DNA of 64,000 bases from Mortierella alpina (Eukaryota; Mortierellomycota; Mortierellomycetes; Mortierellales; Mortierellaceae). Positions 34,300-45,700 of the stretch are shown here, piece by piece. The notes under the pieces are model-generated. The model was given only the letters and a program-made list of their open reading frames with translations. It did not search any database and had not been told where the DNA came from. How positions within the stretch are numbered: the stretch's first letter is position 1; the number at the start of each line of letters is the position of its first letter. The translations under genes were made by a program, and so were the position numbers. The stretch covers positions 930,001 to 994,000 of the forward strand of contig JANATF010000011.1 in assembly GCA_029449245.1 (NCBI GenBank). The letters are read 5' to 3'.

Positions 34300-36942
34300 G
34301 ATTGAATTTGCACTATGGGGTTTTGATTGATGCGAGAAGATTGAAGAGAAATCGGATTTAACGCCCTATTGTATTCACATTTTTCTTGTCATGGAAGGTA
34401 CGATTTCCAATAGAGCCTATACCGAGATACCCATTGTCAACAAACCACCAGGCATCCACTGGACTATGCCCCACAGGCGTGAAGCACGAGTGCAGTAGTC
34501 AAACCTAGGGCTCGTGGAAGGCCGATTCTGTTTCGTGGAACAAGCATAACTTTGCTGGGGTATGGAGTACGCCTGCTTGTGTAGAACACAAGTACGAGAA
34601 CATAGTCAACACAAGATAGTGGCCTCAGGCTTGCTGCCAAGCATCAAATATTTACTGGCAGCCAGGGATTACGTGACACTCTACATTTCTGCTCACCCAT
34701 CGCTACACCGCACAGCGCTTTCATGAGTCGATACTGTTCCACTGGTTATTAGGCCACATGCACGGCCATGGTAAAGTAGGTCACATCGCCTCACCTTTTG
34801 TCTAGATTACCCTTCCGACAACTTGATGCTTCTGCTCAACAGCAACCCATGTGCATATGCAAAGACATGGGCTGTTATACTCATCTCTAGTGGCTCGTTT
34901 TGCCCAATATCGACAAGTTAAGATATACTAAGGAAGCTGGGCAGACACCTTAGAGCCATGGCTAGCGGGCGTAAGCAGACATACAGTAGCCGATTGTGAA
35001 GATCTCCCGTAAAGCTCATTTTTTGCGCCGCTACAACCTTACGACGTAAGTTGCGGCAGAGTCTTAGGAACGAGGATAGGCTTGATCAAAGCTTCTAAGT
35101 TCCCAACAGGTATATGCGATGCGTAATATGGGGATACTGTTGGTTACGGAAGCTAGAATTAGATTTCAAGACATTGCTTTGGTGGTGGTACGATTACCCA
35201 AGGATTGTGCAGCTACACCGGCGGAAATAGCACTTTTCTATAACTTTTGAGGCACTCTCTGACGGCGACAGCGGAACGCGGACTTGAAGTAGATTGCTCT
35301 GAATAATGACGCTACGTATCTGAGTGCAGATATTGACAGGGTGAGCAGGACACCTCGAGAAGCGGTCGGGCTAGCAGAGAAAGGAATTGATACTACTCTT
35401 GAATCTTCTTGTACCATCAAAAGACTCCTCTCGTAGTTTCTTGAGAAAATGGCTGCAGTCTGATTGCCAGATACAGGTCGAAGATAGTTATTTTGTACAC
35501 ATATCTTTAAGGGATATCGAAGAATGCTGTTGGGGTAGACACCATGGGACCATGACACGTCTTGCATTCTCGGAACAACCGAGTTTCTGTCGCCAGCTAT
35601 TCTCCGTCAAACAAATTCACCTATGCATGCATTATGGTATCAATAACGCCGTGAGACGGTATTGCTGGTTTTAGCCTGGTTTCTCCAGGAACCGCAGCAC
35701 GCGAGAAGAAGAACTAGCATGTATCGGAAACCGGGTCGTGACAGTATATCATGAACGCGCAGACGGCAGCTTTGGCGGGTTGTCGCTGCTGGGAATATGT
35801 AGAATGGACACAATCGACAACCAATCGATGGAAGAGGACGAAGCGTTTATTTGTATACACCTGCTGATATAAAGCGGTAGGTTGGCAGGCGTGGAAGATG
35901 AAGGAATGTCGTTCACCCCTCGATCTGTTGTAATCATCAAGGAGAGCGTATGTGCGGTACGCTGTGTTCTACATTCCATTTCTCCTCTAGGTCCCAGACA
36001 TCCAGGCAGCCAACAGTTGGGCACCGCCGGTCTGCGGCGAGCAAGGCGTCTGCAGTCCACTGCATGTCGTCTACAGACAGGCGCTGCTTGGTGCATGAAT
36101 TCTTTGGCGGGTTGACTGAATAGAGTTTGCTCAGCTGCCCACTGACCTGTTTGTGCAGGCTTATGCGCAACCAATCAGCGGTGCGCAAGCGCAGGCCCTC
36201 GCACTTGATCACAACCCAGCGTCGCACAGGGCAAGGGCAGAGTGGAGAGAGAAGAAGAGCACACATGGCTGTTACCTTCCAATTGCTCGTCTTGCCGTCG
36301 TTCGTTGACTAACGCGCCTAAACAGGGTATCGTGCGGCAAGTACGTTTTTTTGAAACGTGGTTTTCGGCAGGCGATGACATTATTCTTTGACTCAATCCA
36401 TTGAGCCGATTACGGCCGTGCTGACCAGTCTACATCGCTGTGGGTATGTCTTCCGCCGGGTCTTGACCGGATTGTCCAGGATAGGGCGCAAGTCTAGGCT
36501 CGGGAGGACGAGCACACGCAGACCTGCCTGTACACTCAAATCACAATAGAAAAATAGAAGCTTTTCTCCACCTGTACGACCACCGACCACCCCACTCGAC
36601 CCCTTGCCAGAAAATATAAAAAAAAAAGTAAAAAAAGGCGAAAGGCAGTAACAGCGGGGGGAGGGAGTACAAAGAGAGATATGTATGCAATATGCACGCA
36701 CCATCTGATGTTCTACAACAACGCACACTTTTGCATTGTCCCTTCTGTGTCCCGTCCAGCAAGGGGGGGAGGAAGGGGGGAAAGTCGAGTTTGTAACGAG
36801 GCGAGCTGTCCTGCTCCACAGACGAAGACGGGAGAGTGATTGGGTATGATGTGATGGTGTGTATGAGGAGTGCGGATGGTGTTGATGACAATGATGATTG
36901 AGTGGATATGACTGCCGCTTGTTCCCAAGTTACGCTAATTTC

Positions 36943-37009
36943 TTTTTTTTTTTTTTTTTTTTTTTTTTGGTTTTGGTTTTGGGTTTGGCCAAAAAAAAAA
37001 AAAAAAAAA
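36943..37009. repeat. Poly-T / poly-A pair forming a potential hairpin
   Basis: A ~26-base T run, then a short GT-rich spacer (ggttttggttttgggtttgg), then a ~19-base A run. The T and A runs could pair as an A-T hairpin. Located 0.6 kb upstream of the PSP1 gene. Confidence 0.75.
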
Positions 37010-37424
37010 GGATGGCCCAGTTGGACCCTACTCATGTCACCCACTCAGAGTACCATATGGCCCACGCACTCTAATTCGCTGTCACCCCCCTCGGGCCACT
37101 CAGCGTGCTCGCCCCGTCGCCTTGGGTGGTGTGAGCGCATTTCTCCTTCGCCATTCCCTTCTTCCTTCCCATCCCCACACCATCGCCTCTCTTCTCTCTC
37201 TGACTCTCTCTGTTACGTTGCATCATTGGCATTGGCATCGCTCTCCTCTCTACCTGTGCCGCTTCCTCTCTCGTAGCCCTCGTGGCTGTATCTCTTTTTT
37301 CACACGCCTTTATTTCCCGTCTCTCCTTTCCTGTGTTTCTTCTTGTCAAGGTAATTCACACCTCATTGTCTGCCAGCAAAAGAGACTGGCTGTGAGTGTG
37401 AGTGAGGAGTGCGAGCGTGTCTCT

Positions 37425-37515
37425 CTATGTTGGTGTGCGTGTGCGTGTGCGTGTCCGTGTCCGTGTGCGACTGTGAGTGTGAGTGTGAGTGTGAGTGTGA
37501 GTATGAGTGTGAGTG
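37425..37515. repeat. GTGTGC / GTGTGA short tandem repeats
   Basis: Runs of gtgtgc, gtgtcc and gtgtga units in the leader region just upstream of the PSP1 gene. On the minus strand they read as CACACT-type repeats. Confidence 0.75.
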
Positions 37516-37625
37516 AGCATCTTCTCACACCTCCCTCCCACTGTCCATTGCCCTGCTTAGCCTTCTGCTGCCTCTCATCCTTCGCATTGCTCCCATTGCT
37601 CTGCCGCCCTTGACCGCCATCCGAC

Positions 37626-40600
37626 ATGGACGACAAGCAGCAGTCGTCCTCTGGCCTGGCAACCCCTCCCATCGTCTCGCCCCGCCCAATTCAGACTGCA
37701 AAGGGCGCCTCGGACGAGAGCGACTGGAAGACGGTCGGCAGCCCGCCGCGCAAGACGCTGCTTTCGCCCCCCAACGAGAAAGACCAAGCACACACCACCA
37801 GACCCTCGACCTTCCACCAGCGCCACGACAGCCACGATGGCCCCGCCGTGTCGAACACTCCCGAAACAAATTCCCGTGCCAATGCTGTCGCACCGTCTGT
37901 GGCTATAGACGGCTCGGCCGACTGGCTCAACTCGCTGCACACGGATGCAGCCTCGCCCTCGATACCGGCCTCAGTCCCAGCCTCAGCCCAGGACCCGCCC
38001 TTCCCGGGATACCACAGCCAGCATGCCCACGACAGCCCTTTGCACACCCCGACCACGCCCTCGCCATCTGTCCAAGGCCTGATGGGATTTGCGCCGTCGT
38101 CCTCGCGTCTCGATGGACTTTTGGGCTCTTTGGCGCCTAACCTTCCTGCTGCTTCTCGGCCCAGTCAAGATCTTTCATTTGGCCCTTTGGACATGATGAC
38201 AAGTGTGAACAGCAGTCAGCGCGACGGGAGCGCCTCGTTTAATGTTACCTCTACCATCCTGAGCAACCCCAGACCAACAAGGGGTCTGGAATCCCCCTTG
38301 GCCCTCTCGTCGTTTGCGTGGAATGGCTGTGTGACGGACGAGGACGGTGTTCGACCTTTGACGACTCTAGCCACCTCTGTTGGTGGATTGACGACAGGCA
38401 TACGTCAGGACGGTGCAATCGGTGGATCCAGCAGCATTTATTCCACGACCTCGGCGCTTAACGTCGATCCGTTTGTTCCCAATTCCTATCGCACTGCGCG
38501 TAGCTTTTCGCTCTCTGAACCCCCCGGATTCTCCACAGGGTTCGGTGGCGGCAGTAGTAGCCGGATGAGCAACAGCTTTGATCCTGAGCAAAGCGATGCC
38601 CTCGGGCCGTTTAGGTTGCCTCTACCGACCATGGAAGAGGAAGGCGAGGATGCATTTGAGCCGCGAGCGAGTCGAACCAGGAGCTTTTCCACATCTGCTG
38701 CATTCGGTCCGGGTACATTTTACGGAGGATCATCTAGCAATGCTCTGCCCTATCGCGATCGCCAGAGCTCTATGGCCACCTCATCCTCACTGTCCTCATC
38801 TGGATCGATGGCGCTTCTTGATAGCCACGACCATCATCCATTCGCTGGTCGTAAAGTATCGGGCGGTTCCACTTGGCCTAGCATCTCACAGCACAACACC
38901 TCCCACAGTCGACCTTCAGTGATCCCAGTCCACCGCCGATCTCTTACCTCGGGAAGCTACATGTCCCAAGCGTCCCCGATCTGGGAGACTTCCAATACCT
39001 TTCTCCCACCAGCAGAGCAGCATGCGGCTAAAAGAGAACCTGCTGAAGGCACCTTTGGATTTCAAGGGAGACGATTCTCACTGGCTCAAGCCTCGGGGTT
39101 CAAGGCATATGACCAGTTTGTGGAGCGTGAGCAGCTCGGTGGAGGAGGACCTCTGGCCCCAAGCAGTTATGACAACTATAGGTAATAACAAAACGGCGGA
39201 GGTGGTAGGACGTGAGCAGGATTTCAACCCCGATGGGTCCAATTCGAAGGGTTACCTACTAACCGTCTTATTGATGTCTCTTTAGCGAATTTGCTCATCA
39301 GCAGAGAAGGCACTCGGTCGCTGGACCCTCTGGCTCCTACTACCGACCCACCAACAACGTCTCTGCCTCACCTTATAATTTGGCCTCGTCACTGGAGTCT
39401 CTGCAGCTGGAAGAAGCTGGGCAGCCGAACAGTGCCTGGAGTATGACAGATGACTACGACCGCGATGATTACCAGTATAGCAGCAATCAGCCATCGTCGG
39501 GCGCGAGTGATCTTGGCAAGGGTCTCACTCTAAGCCAGCTTTCTAACCACGGCTCGCTCTATGTTGTGGAGTTCAAAGCTGGACGGAGCGACCTCTTCTA
39601 TGTCGCCGACAATAGCGGACTGTCTTTCAAGAGCGGTGATCTTGTGATGGTGGAGGCTGACCGTGGAAAAGATCTGGGAAAGATTACAAACGACTCGATT
39701 ACGCCCCAACAGATCCAGGATATGCAGCAGCAGCATGCAGATGCTGCTGCAGCCGCCCAGCAAGAAGGCGCACGTGCGCCCAAGGAGATTCATCCAAAGC
39801 GCATCTTTAGGATGGCTCATGCGTCAGAGATTGCAGATCTGGTCATCAAAAGTCAGGATGAGATCAGTGCTATGAAGGTCTGCCAAAGCAAAGTCCGCCA
39901 GAAGAAACTTCCAATGGAGGTTGTCGATGCAGAATTCCAATGGTATGTCAAGCACAGTGTTTTTAAGTGGTCGACTCTTATGTTGTTGTATGTCCAATGT
40001 GATTATTGCCTTGCTAATTTCATTTCCTCGTTTTGGTGTCTTGTCGATAGGGATCGTCGCAAGTTGACATTCTACTTCCAAGCAGAGCACCGTATCGATT
40101 TTCGTGAGTTGGTGCGCGATCTATTCAAAACATACAAGACGCGCATTTGGATGTACGCCGTCAATGGATCGTTGCCCGCAGGCCCGACTCGAGACTCGGG
40201 CGGACAGTCTAGCCCCTCTCGGGGTATGACCTCGCCTGCTACTTCGCATGTGTCTTCTCAGCCACGACACTCAAATGCGAACGCGTACCAGCAACCCTAT
40301 GATCCCAGCTACCTCCAGCACGCTCAGAATCAGCAACATCACCACCACGGTCATCGCCATCATGAGCCACATCACCATCAACAGCAACAGCAGCAGTTTC
40401 AGCAGCAGCCGATGCTGCACCACCATCCTCATGGACAGTATCACCCCACTCAGCCTCAGCTTCAGGAACTTGTGCGGCAAGTGCAATCGCACTACTTTTC
40501 GGCACCCGCCTCCCAGCCGTCCTCTTCGCTCTTCCCCTCTGGATTACAACATGGCCAAATGCACCCGATGGAGGAGGAGGAGTTACTGCAGGCCCAGTGT

Positions 40601-40654
40601 CCTCCCTTCTTGGAGCAATTTCATCCGCTCCAGCCTCCTCACCCGCTATCGTAG
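37626..40654 (+). CDS. PSP1 C-terminal-domain protein
   Basis: Three exons (37626-39181, 39286-39942, 40051-40654) close to 938 residues. The N-terminal ~550 residues are Ser/Pro/Gly-rich and probably disordered. The conserved PSP1 C-terminal domain lies at about residues 590-760: SLYVVEFKAGRSDLFYVAD, SGDLVMVEADRGKDLGKI, PKRIFRMAHASEIADL, MEVVDAEFQWDRRKLTFYFQ, and HRIDFRELVRDLFKTYKTRI. In yeast PSP1 was named as a suppressor of DNA polymerase alpha mutants, and PSP1 proteins are associated with RNA granules; the biochemical role is not settled. The tail has His- and Gln-rich tracts (40330-40430). The second intron splits the Trp codon of the FQW-DRRK motif. Confidence 0.85.
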
Positions 40655-41583
40655 AGGCTGTCCTCCCCCTGTTTTTTGATTCTTCATTCTCTTCTCTTGC
40701 CTCAGATCCAGGAACTGCCTTCTAGATGATTCTATTTCTTGTATATTTTCTTTCCCCTACCCCATATAGTAGAAGGGCTTCCTGTATATTGCTAAAGCGT
40801 TCTCGCTTGTCTATACTCTGGCTTACCAGCGCTCGTCGCTCCAATAAATACAGACTTTTTCCAATGTCTTTGACTGTTACCCTCGTATTGGCCATGGATG
40901 ATGTGTGGCAAGTTTATTTCTGATCAAGCACCAACATACTGAGAAAGTTTTGGTGTGAGACACACCCCGGGTCATCTCTAGGTTCGTACTTGGTTCCCGA
41001 TTTTGAATCGGGAAGGTTACGCTTGGTCCCCATCGATCTTGATGGCCTTCCTAATTCGAGATCATCTCGTTAAACACGGATCTTCCTGACACGTCCTCCT
41101 CCTTAGCCAACCAGTCAGCACACCTATCAAGTCAGATACCAATTCTAATCCAGATGGTTCTGTGGCATGCAGCTGTTATGAAAGTACAGCTTCTCTACTG
41201 GCCGACACGACGAATCTTTGTCGAATAGCCCTTTGATTGGAGCTCATACGTAGCGACAACTTCAATGTGACCTTTTCACTTACCCATCCTTTCGCCAGGC
41301 TTCTAGCTATTGCTCGATGCTAAGCAAGACGCTTCTCTTCGCACAGAGCCAGAGATTTGCTGCCCGCCGAGTCAAGCTGTGTGTCATACAGCCCATCTTT
41401 TGAGCCACCCGTTTCATGCCGTCGGCAATCAGAACCATGCTTTAATGAAATTTTCACAAAGCAAAGATCAAGAAATCAAAAGCTATATACATGTCGAGCT
41501 CAAGCGCGCTGCCAAGGAGGATAGAAGCATCAAAAAAACCCCCCAATGCCTTCCTCTCCCTCAGAAGCGCTTCGGAGTTCAAT
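40655..41583. other. Convergent intergenic region with hairpins
   Basis: 3' flanks of the PSP1 gene (+) and the kinase gene (-). An AATAAA signal occurs near 40843. Several perfect short inverted repeats cluster at 40994-41075. No gene recognised. Confidence 0.5.
40994..41014. other. Perfect 9-bp inverted repeat with 3-nt loop
   Basis: The arms ttcccgatt and aatcgggaa flank the loop ttg. Smaller inverted repeats (ccatc/gatgg near 41030 and cgagat/atctcg near 41060) follow at once. Role unknown. Confidence 0.6.
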
Positions 41584-43799
41584 CTAGTCATCCTCTAATT
41601 GTTCAATTTGATCTTCCAGTTTTCTCAGCCGAATCGTTGCCTCCGTTCCACTGCCCGCGATTGACTTCAAAATCAAATCTCCTCCAAAGAGCCGCGCATA
41701 CTAAGCATTGTAGAAGAGTCAATAGGAACAAGTATCAGTAAGAAATCCATTCGATCCGAGCATATATCCAGCGGATGTGCAATTTGGCTACTCATTCCAT
41801 AGACTGACCAGCCTAGAGGTTGCCAATCCAAATCCGAATCCACACAACGGCAGATTTTCACCTATGGCTGCACGCTCAGGCTTCTTCTCCAAAGCTGTCA
41901 TGATGGACGGAAAGTCGATACACACTGTATTGGAGGCTGTTGTGAACATGTAGTTGAAGGGCTTTACGACTTGGTCAGGCGGCATCCCTAGGGGAGTGAT
42001 TCCACAGAGATCAGTAGGCCTCGCATATGTGTCGTGTCGGGTATGAACTAACAACACTTGCGATTTTTGTCCATCCCGTTACCTCCTCCATGGTCTTTGA
42101 TACGAATGCTAAGGCCCCCGTCAGCGTCTGATGACAGCTTGACTTCAATATCTAGGCAGCGAAACATAGACAACACACACACGTTAGGACTGGTCTTGAT
42201 GTATCGTACATACTATGAAGACGAAGCTCTCTTGCACATGTTAAAAAATATATCTCATTTGTACCTGGGTAAGATGACTTGTCAAGTCCATGAAATTCCG
42301 CGGTAGCTCGCATAGAGTTCTTCAGCAGTTCAAAGAGTATATGATGCAGCAGTGCAGGCACAACTGGGAACCGGACATTCCTGCCGCCAACCTCTTTTGC
42401 GTGTTCAATGTGAACATTGGGTGGGAAGACAGTGTTGTAATGCTGAAAGAACACAAATTGAGCCGACTGTGTGGCGTTGAGAATCAGAGCCTCGATGTCG
42501 CACTGGGGCTCAATGATCCCAATCCGTGTAGAGTGTGCACTTGTGGGCACCGATAGATATGCCGAGGACGACGTAGCAGTCGAAGACGAAGATGCAGAGG
42601 TGACAGATTCGTCTGGGGTATGAAATTGATGCTGCAGTGCGAGATGGTGGCCGACCATGATACGGATGGCGAGACGACCTCGATTGAACGAGTTGAGAAA
42701 GTGTTGAATCTCCTTTGAGGGCTGGCTTCTGCTGCTCTGATACCGCTTGAAGAGATTGATGCCGTGCGCCATATACACCACGTCTGCGCGACAAGGACAC
42801 AGGCAGCCATCCCGATAGAGTTTGGTTAGCCTGGGTTCATGGCGTTAAGGTGTTTATTGCGTCTGCTGCCACCAGCAAAAAAAAAGTTCCTACCTTGCTT
42901 ATGTCGATTGGTGATGGTCTGTAGCAGATCCGCATACTCCTTTTGGATGGCCGTCTGCTGTGCCTCGTTGTCATCCAGGTCCAGGTCCTCCCGAAGGTGC
43001 ATATTTGGTGATAGGAACCTATTTTCAGTTGTCCGCCGGGAGAAGTAGGGTGAGTGACAGTTTTGACACGAGAAGGTTGTGGAGTAAGGGGGAAAGGGGA
43101 ACGATAAAATTAAGAGAGCAGGCTGCACACTGCAGCTTGTCCCTCACAATTCTCACGGCTAGAGAACGCAGCCAAGGGGATCTAAAAGGGTGAAGCACAC
43201 TAGATACATGGAAAAAGAAGTTCCTCTGAGCAACATTCAGAACTAGGTGCGTACCAGAGTCGGCTGTTGTCCGAGTAGGCTTGCAGTTCTTCGAAGGACA
43301 GCGTGTAGTTTTTGATCAGGTTCATGAACGGTTCCGTATCTCTCAACTCGCGCGGTAGTTTCCGTAGCTCCATTATCCGCTTTGAAAACCGGACGGGCAA
43401 CTCTCGGTTCAAAAATGACAGGTTCTTGAGCAGCGATCGTGTGCTCATGGTTTGGCCCAGCTTTAAGCACTGGGCAATTGAGATCGGAGTTTGGGCGCGA
43501 CTTGCAGCGAGCGTCAGACTCTGAGGATCCACGACGTTGTCGGTCGAGGTTTCAAGGCCTTTAGCCATATCGCCTGTCTCTGAGGACTCGTCCTGGCCTG
43601 GACTGTCGGTAGGGTCCAGTTGAATTGAAGACGCATAGTATGCATGCCGACATGAGACGGACGGGCGAGAGGGCTGCCGTGCGGTGTTTTTGAGTAAGAG
43701 AGGTGCTGGTAGCCGAATGGGAGCCGCCAATGTGCTGATGGGTCGCCAGGGCGCAGCCTGCCTCATTATCCTGAGATGGCGGAAGCGGAAGAATGTCAT
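41584..43799 (-). CDS. Mitochondrial PDK/BCKDK-family protein kinase
   Basis: Kinase of the pyruvate dehydrogenase kinase / branched-chain ketoacid dehydrogenase kinase family, which phosphorylates mitochondrial 2-oxoacid dehydrogenase E1 subunits. Six exons (43799-43255, 43018-42894, 42783-42265, 42151-42083, 41987-41809, 41700-41584) close exactly to 517 residues. The N-terminus (MTFFRFRHLRIMRQAAPWR) is a basic mitochondrial presequence. The four-helix domain includes FLNRELPVRFSKRIMELRKLP. The GHKL ATP-binding fold shows the N box (HILFELLKNSMRATAEFH), the G1 box (IRIKDHGGGM), FNYMFTTA, and the G2 region (CGFGFGLATSRLYARLFGGDL). A Ser/Ala/Thr insertion near residue 300 is unusual. Sequence alone does not decide between PDK and BCKDK. 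Confidence 0.9.
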
Positions 43800-44023
43800 A
43801 CTGGCGGCATGCAATTGCTGTGGGGGACAGGGTGTTCGCAAGAAGAATGAGCAGGGAGGAAAAGAAGGCCGCGGCGGGGAGTTCAAAAGCAAGCAGAGAA
43901 AGTGGACAGACAGGCGGAAAGAGAATCAGCTCTCAGGAGGAGCACAGAGGCCACACCTGAAATTGCGGCTGGAGCACAGCGGCTGCATTGTTGCACGCAC
44001 CCTTGCACCAAACACTGAGAACG

Positions 44024-45452
44024 CTATTTATTGCGAGCCCTGACTTCGTCCTGATCCTCGTCGTCCTCTGCGGCCCCTGTGGGAGATGGCGCTACGAGCT
44101 GAGCATCCCATGCAGCCACGATGTATTCCACAACCTCCCGCTCTACAGGGCAGTGGCTGACACCTGCAGTGTCTCCTTTAAGCATCCAGAGGGTGTCTTG
44201 AGCCGGCAAGACAACCTTCTGCTGGTACTCTTCAAGTCTTGATTGTGCAGCAGCAGCATCCTGCGCGGCTCTAGCCGTGGTTGTTCCACCTTCGTCTAAT
44301 GTATACACTGGATTTATCCCGCAGCAGCTCTGCAGTTCGAGCCGCAGGTCTTCCAAGATCTTCAACTCCCGACTGAAACGCGCCTGGGCATATGGGGCCG
44401 GTGACCACGTGGAGCAGCGCATGAGGTGGATGGCTCGCAAAACACTGATCAATGACAAAATGCGTGCTATCTGCTTCTTGGGTGTAGGCGATGTTGTTGT
44501 GAGTATAATTGAGGGTGGCGATGGTAGGTCATCCGCCTGTGATGAAAACTGGTGGAGGCATTCTGCAAGACACCTCCAGATAGAATAGTTGCTGCTTCTT
44601 GTCTTTTGATATTGAACAAGGCACAAGGAGGCATCTAGTAAGATAAGGAAGGAAGTCGTCAGTCCAGTGTGGATACATTAAGGATGATATTTGTTACCAA
44701 GGAGCCTATACCTACCATTGTGACGCCCAGCTGCCATATAGGCTTTGGCTTTAAGAAAAACAACTCCCGTGTCTTGAAGTGTCTACGCATGTTTCCGAAA
44801 TTGAGGTTAGTACTCAGGGCAGTTTCCATGCCAACAACGCTCAACCGGACATGGCTGCTGAGTTAATATACCAGTTCGTCGACCAACTTGGCAGCTTCAT
44901 CTGTCTTCCCTAGTTTCAAGGCGCATCGAATTGCCATCTCCTGCAGCTCCTTGGAGTCCGTGACTTTGAGGACTCCTACAGACTCGGCATCTGTAATAGT
45001 GCTTGATCTCGACAAGCCTCCGTCCCCTTGGACAGCCTTCACGTCATTAGAGGCGACAATCTCGCAATACGCCTTGGCGATCTCGTACGCCTCCTGGTAC
45101 CGACGCAGCATGTAGTAGTGATCTGCACGCATCTTGACCTTGTTGGCGCCGTTTTTGTCCTGCATCATCAGCTCCCGCACGGATTTTCCTGTGTGATGGA
45201 ACCACTACCAGTCCAAGGCAAAGAACAACCCGATACCAGTTAATCAGCGAACGGGGTATGAAGAACGGCTGTGTCGTTGTTTCTGATGCAATTGCTTACT
45301 CCGTCCTCGTCGATCTGGGCGTAGTAAGGCTCCTGTTCGGCGGGTGCCCTAATCCTCGTGCTGTTCTTTGGCTTTGGGGCACAAAAGAGTCCTGCGGATC
45401 CTTCATCCTCGTCCGAAGCATCGCCGAATGTGAATGGAAAGTCGTCGCTCAT
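44024..45452 (-). CDS. TPR-like protein resembling animal C8orf76
   Basis: Exons 45452-45300, 45204-44872, 44782-44716 and 44634-44024 close exactly to 387 residues, close to the 380 of human C8orf76. After an acidic N-terminus comes a Trp-Phe motif (WFHHTGKS), then TPR-like helices: KVKMRADHYYMLRRYQEAYE, ELQEMAIRCALKLGKTDEAA, GVVFLKAKAYMAAGRHND, and the SNYSIWRCLAECLHQF helix. The order and spacing of these match my memory of C8orf76, whose function is not well known. The second intron has a perfect TACTAAC branch-point consensus 22 nt before its acceptor. The gene shares a ~250 bp bidirectional promoter with ERG24. Family call is by eye and moderate. Confidence 0.6.
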
Positions 45453-45700
45453 GTGTGCAGTGGTGCCAGAAGCGATCAGTTGCACGGTGAATGCGGGAAA
45501 AGGTGCGAGGGTGCAGCACCCCCTTAAGCCTTGCAGTTGGTGGCAACGCGACTGCCATAAACCTGTTCTTTGCCCAAAAAAAAAATCAGGCCACTGCTGA
45601 TCTCTCAGAACGGGGTCTTTTCATCTACCCATTCTGCATCTCCTCCCACCGCTTCTGGTCGCTCTCTTCGACTCTCTCCTTCGCACGCTTTGGACCCACA
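45453..45700. promoter_or_regulatory. Shared divergent promoter (C8orf76-like / ERG24)
   Basis: 248 bp separate the two start codons. The ERG24 side is CT-rich. No sterol-response motif was identified with confidence. Confidence 0.5.

Larger units (their letters stand above)
34300..37625. other. Gene-poor 3.3 kb region and PSP1-gene leader
   Basis: No protein or RNA gene is recognisable from 34300 to about 36900. The right part carries a poly-T/poly-A pair (36943-37009), a CT-rich tract (37130-37330) and a GTG/GAGTGT repeat (37425-37515), which lead to the PSP1 gene start at 37626. Base composition is lower in GC than in the genes. Confidence 0.5.

Noticed and set aside
34062-34313. 83-codon minus-strand frame overlapping the secreted peptide
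   Set aside because: Different register from the signal-peptide frame, starts at a non-ATG codon and has no recognisable features.
41310-41741. 143-codon plus-strand frame
   Set aside because: Overlaps, on the opposite strand, the last exon of the PDK/BCKDK-type kinase; no domain and non-conserved composition.
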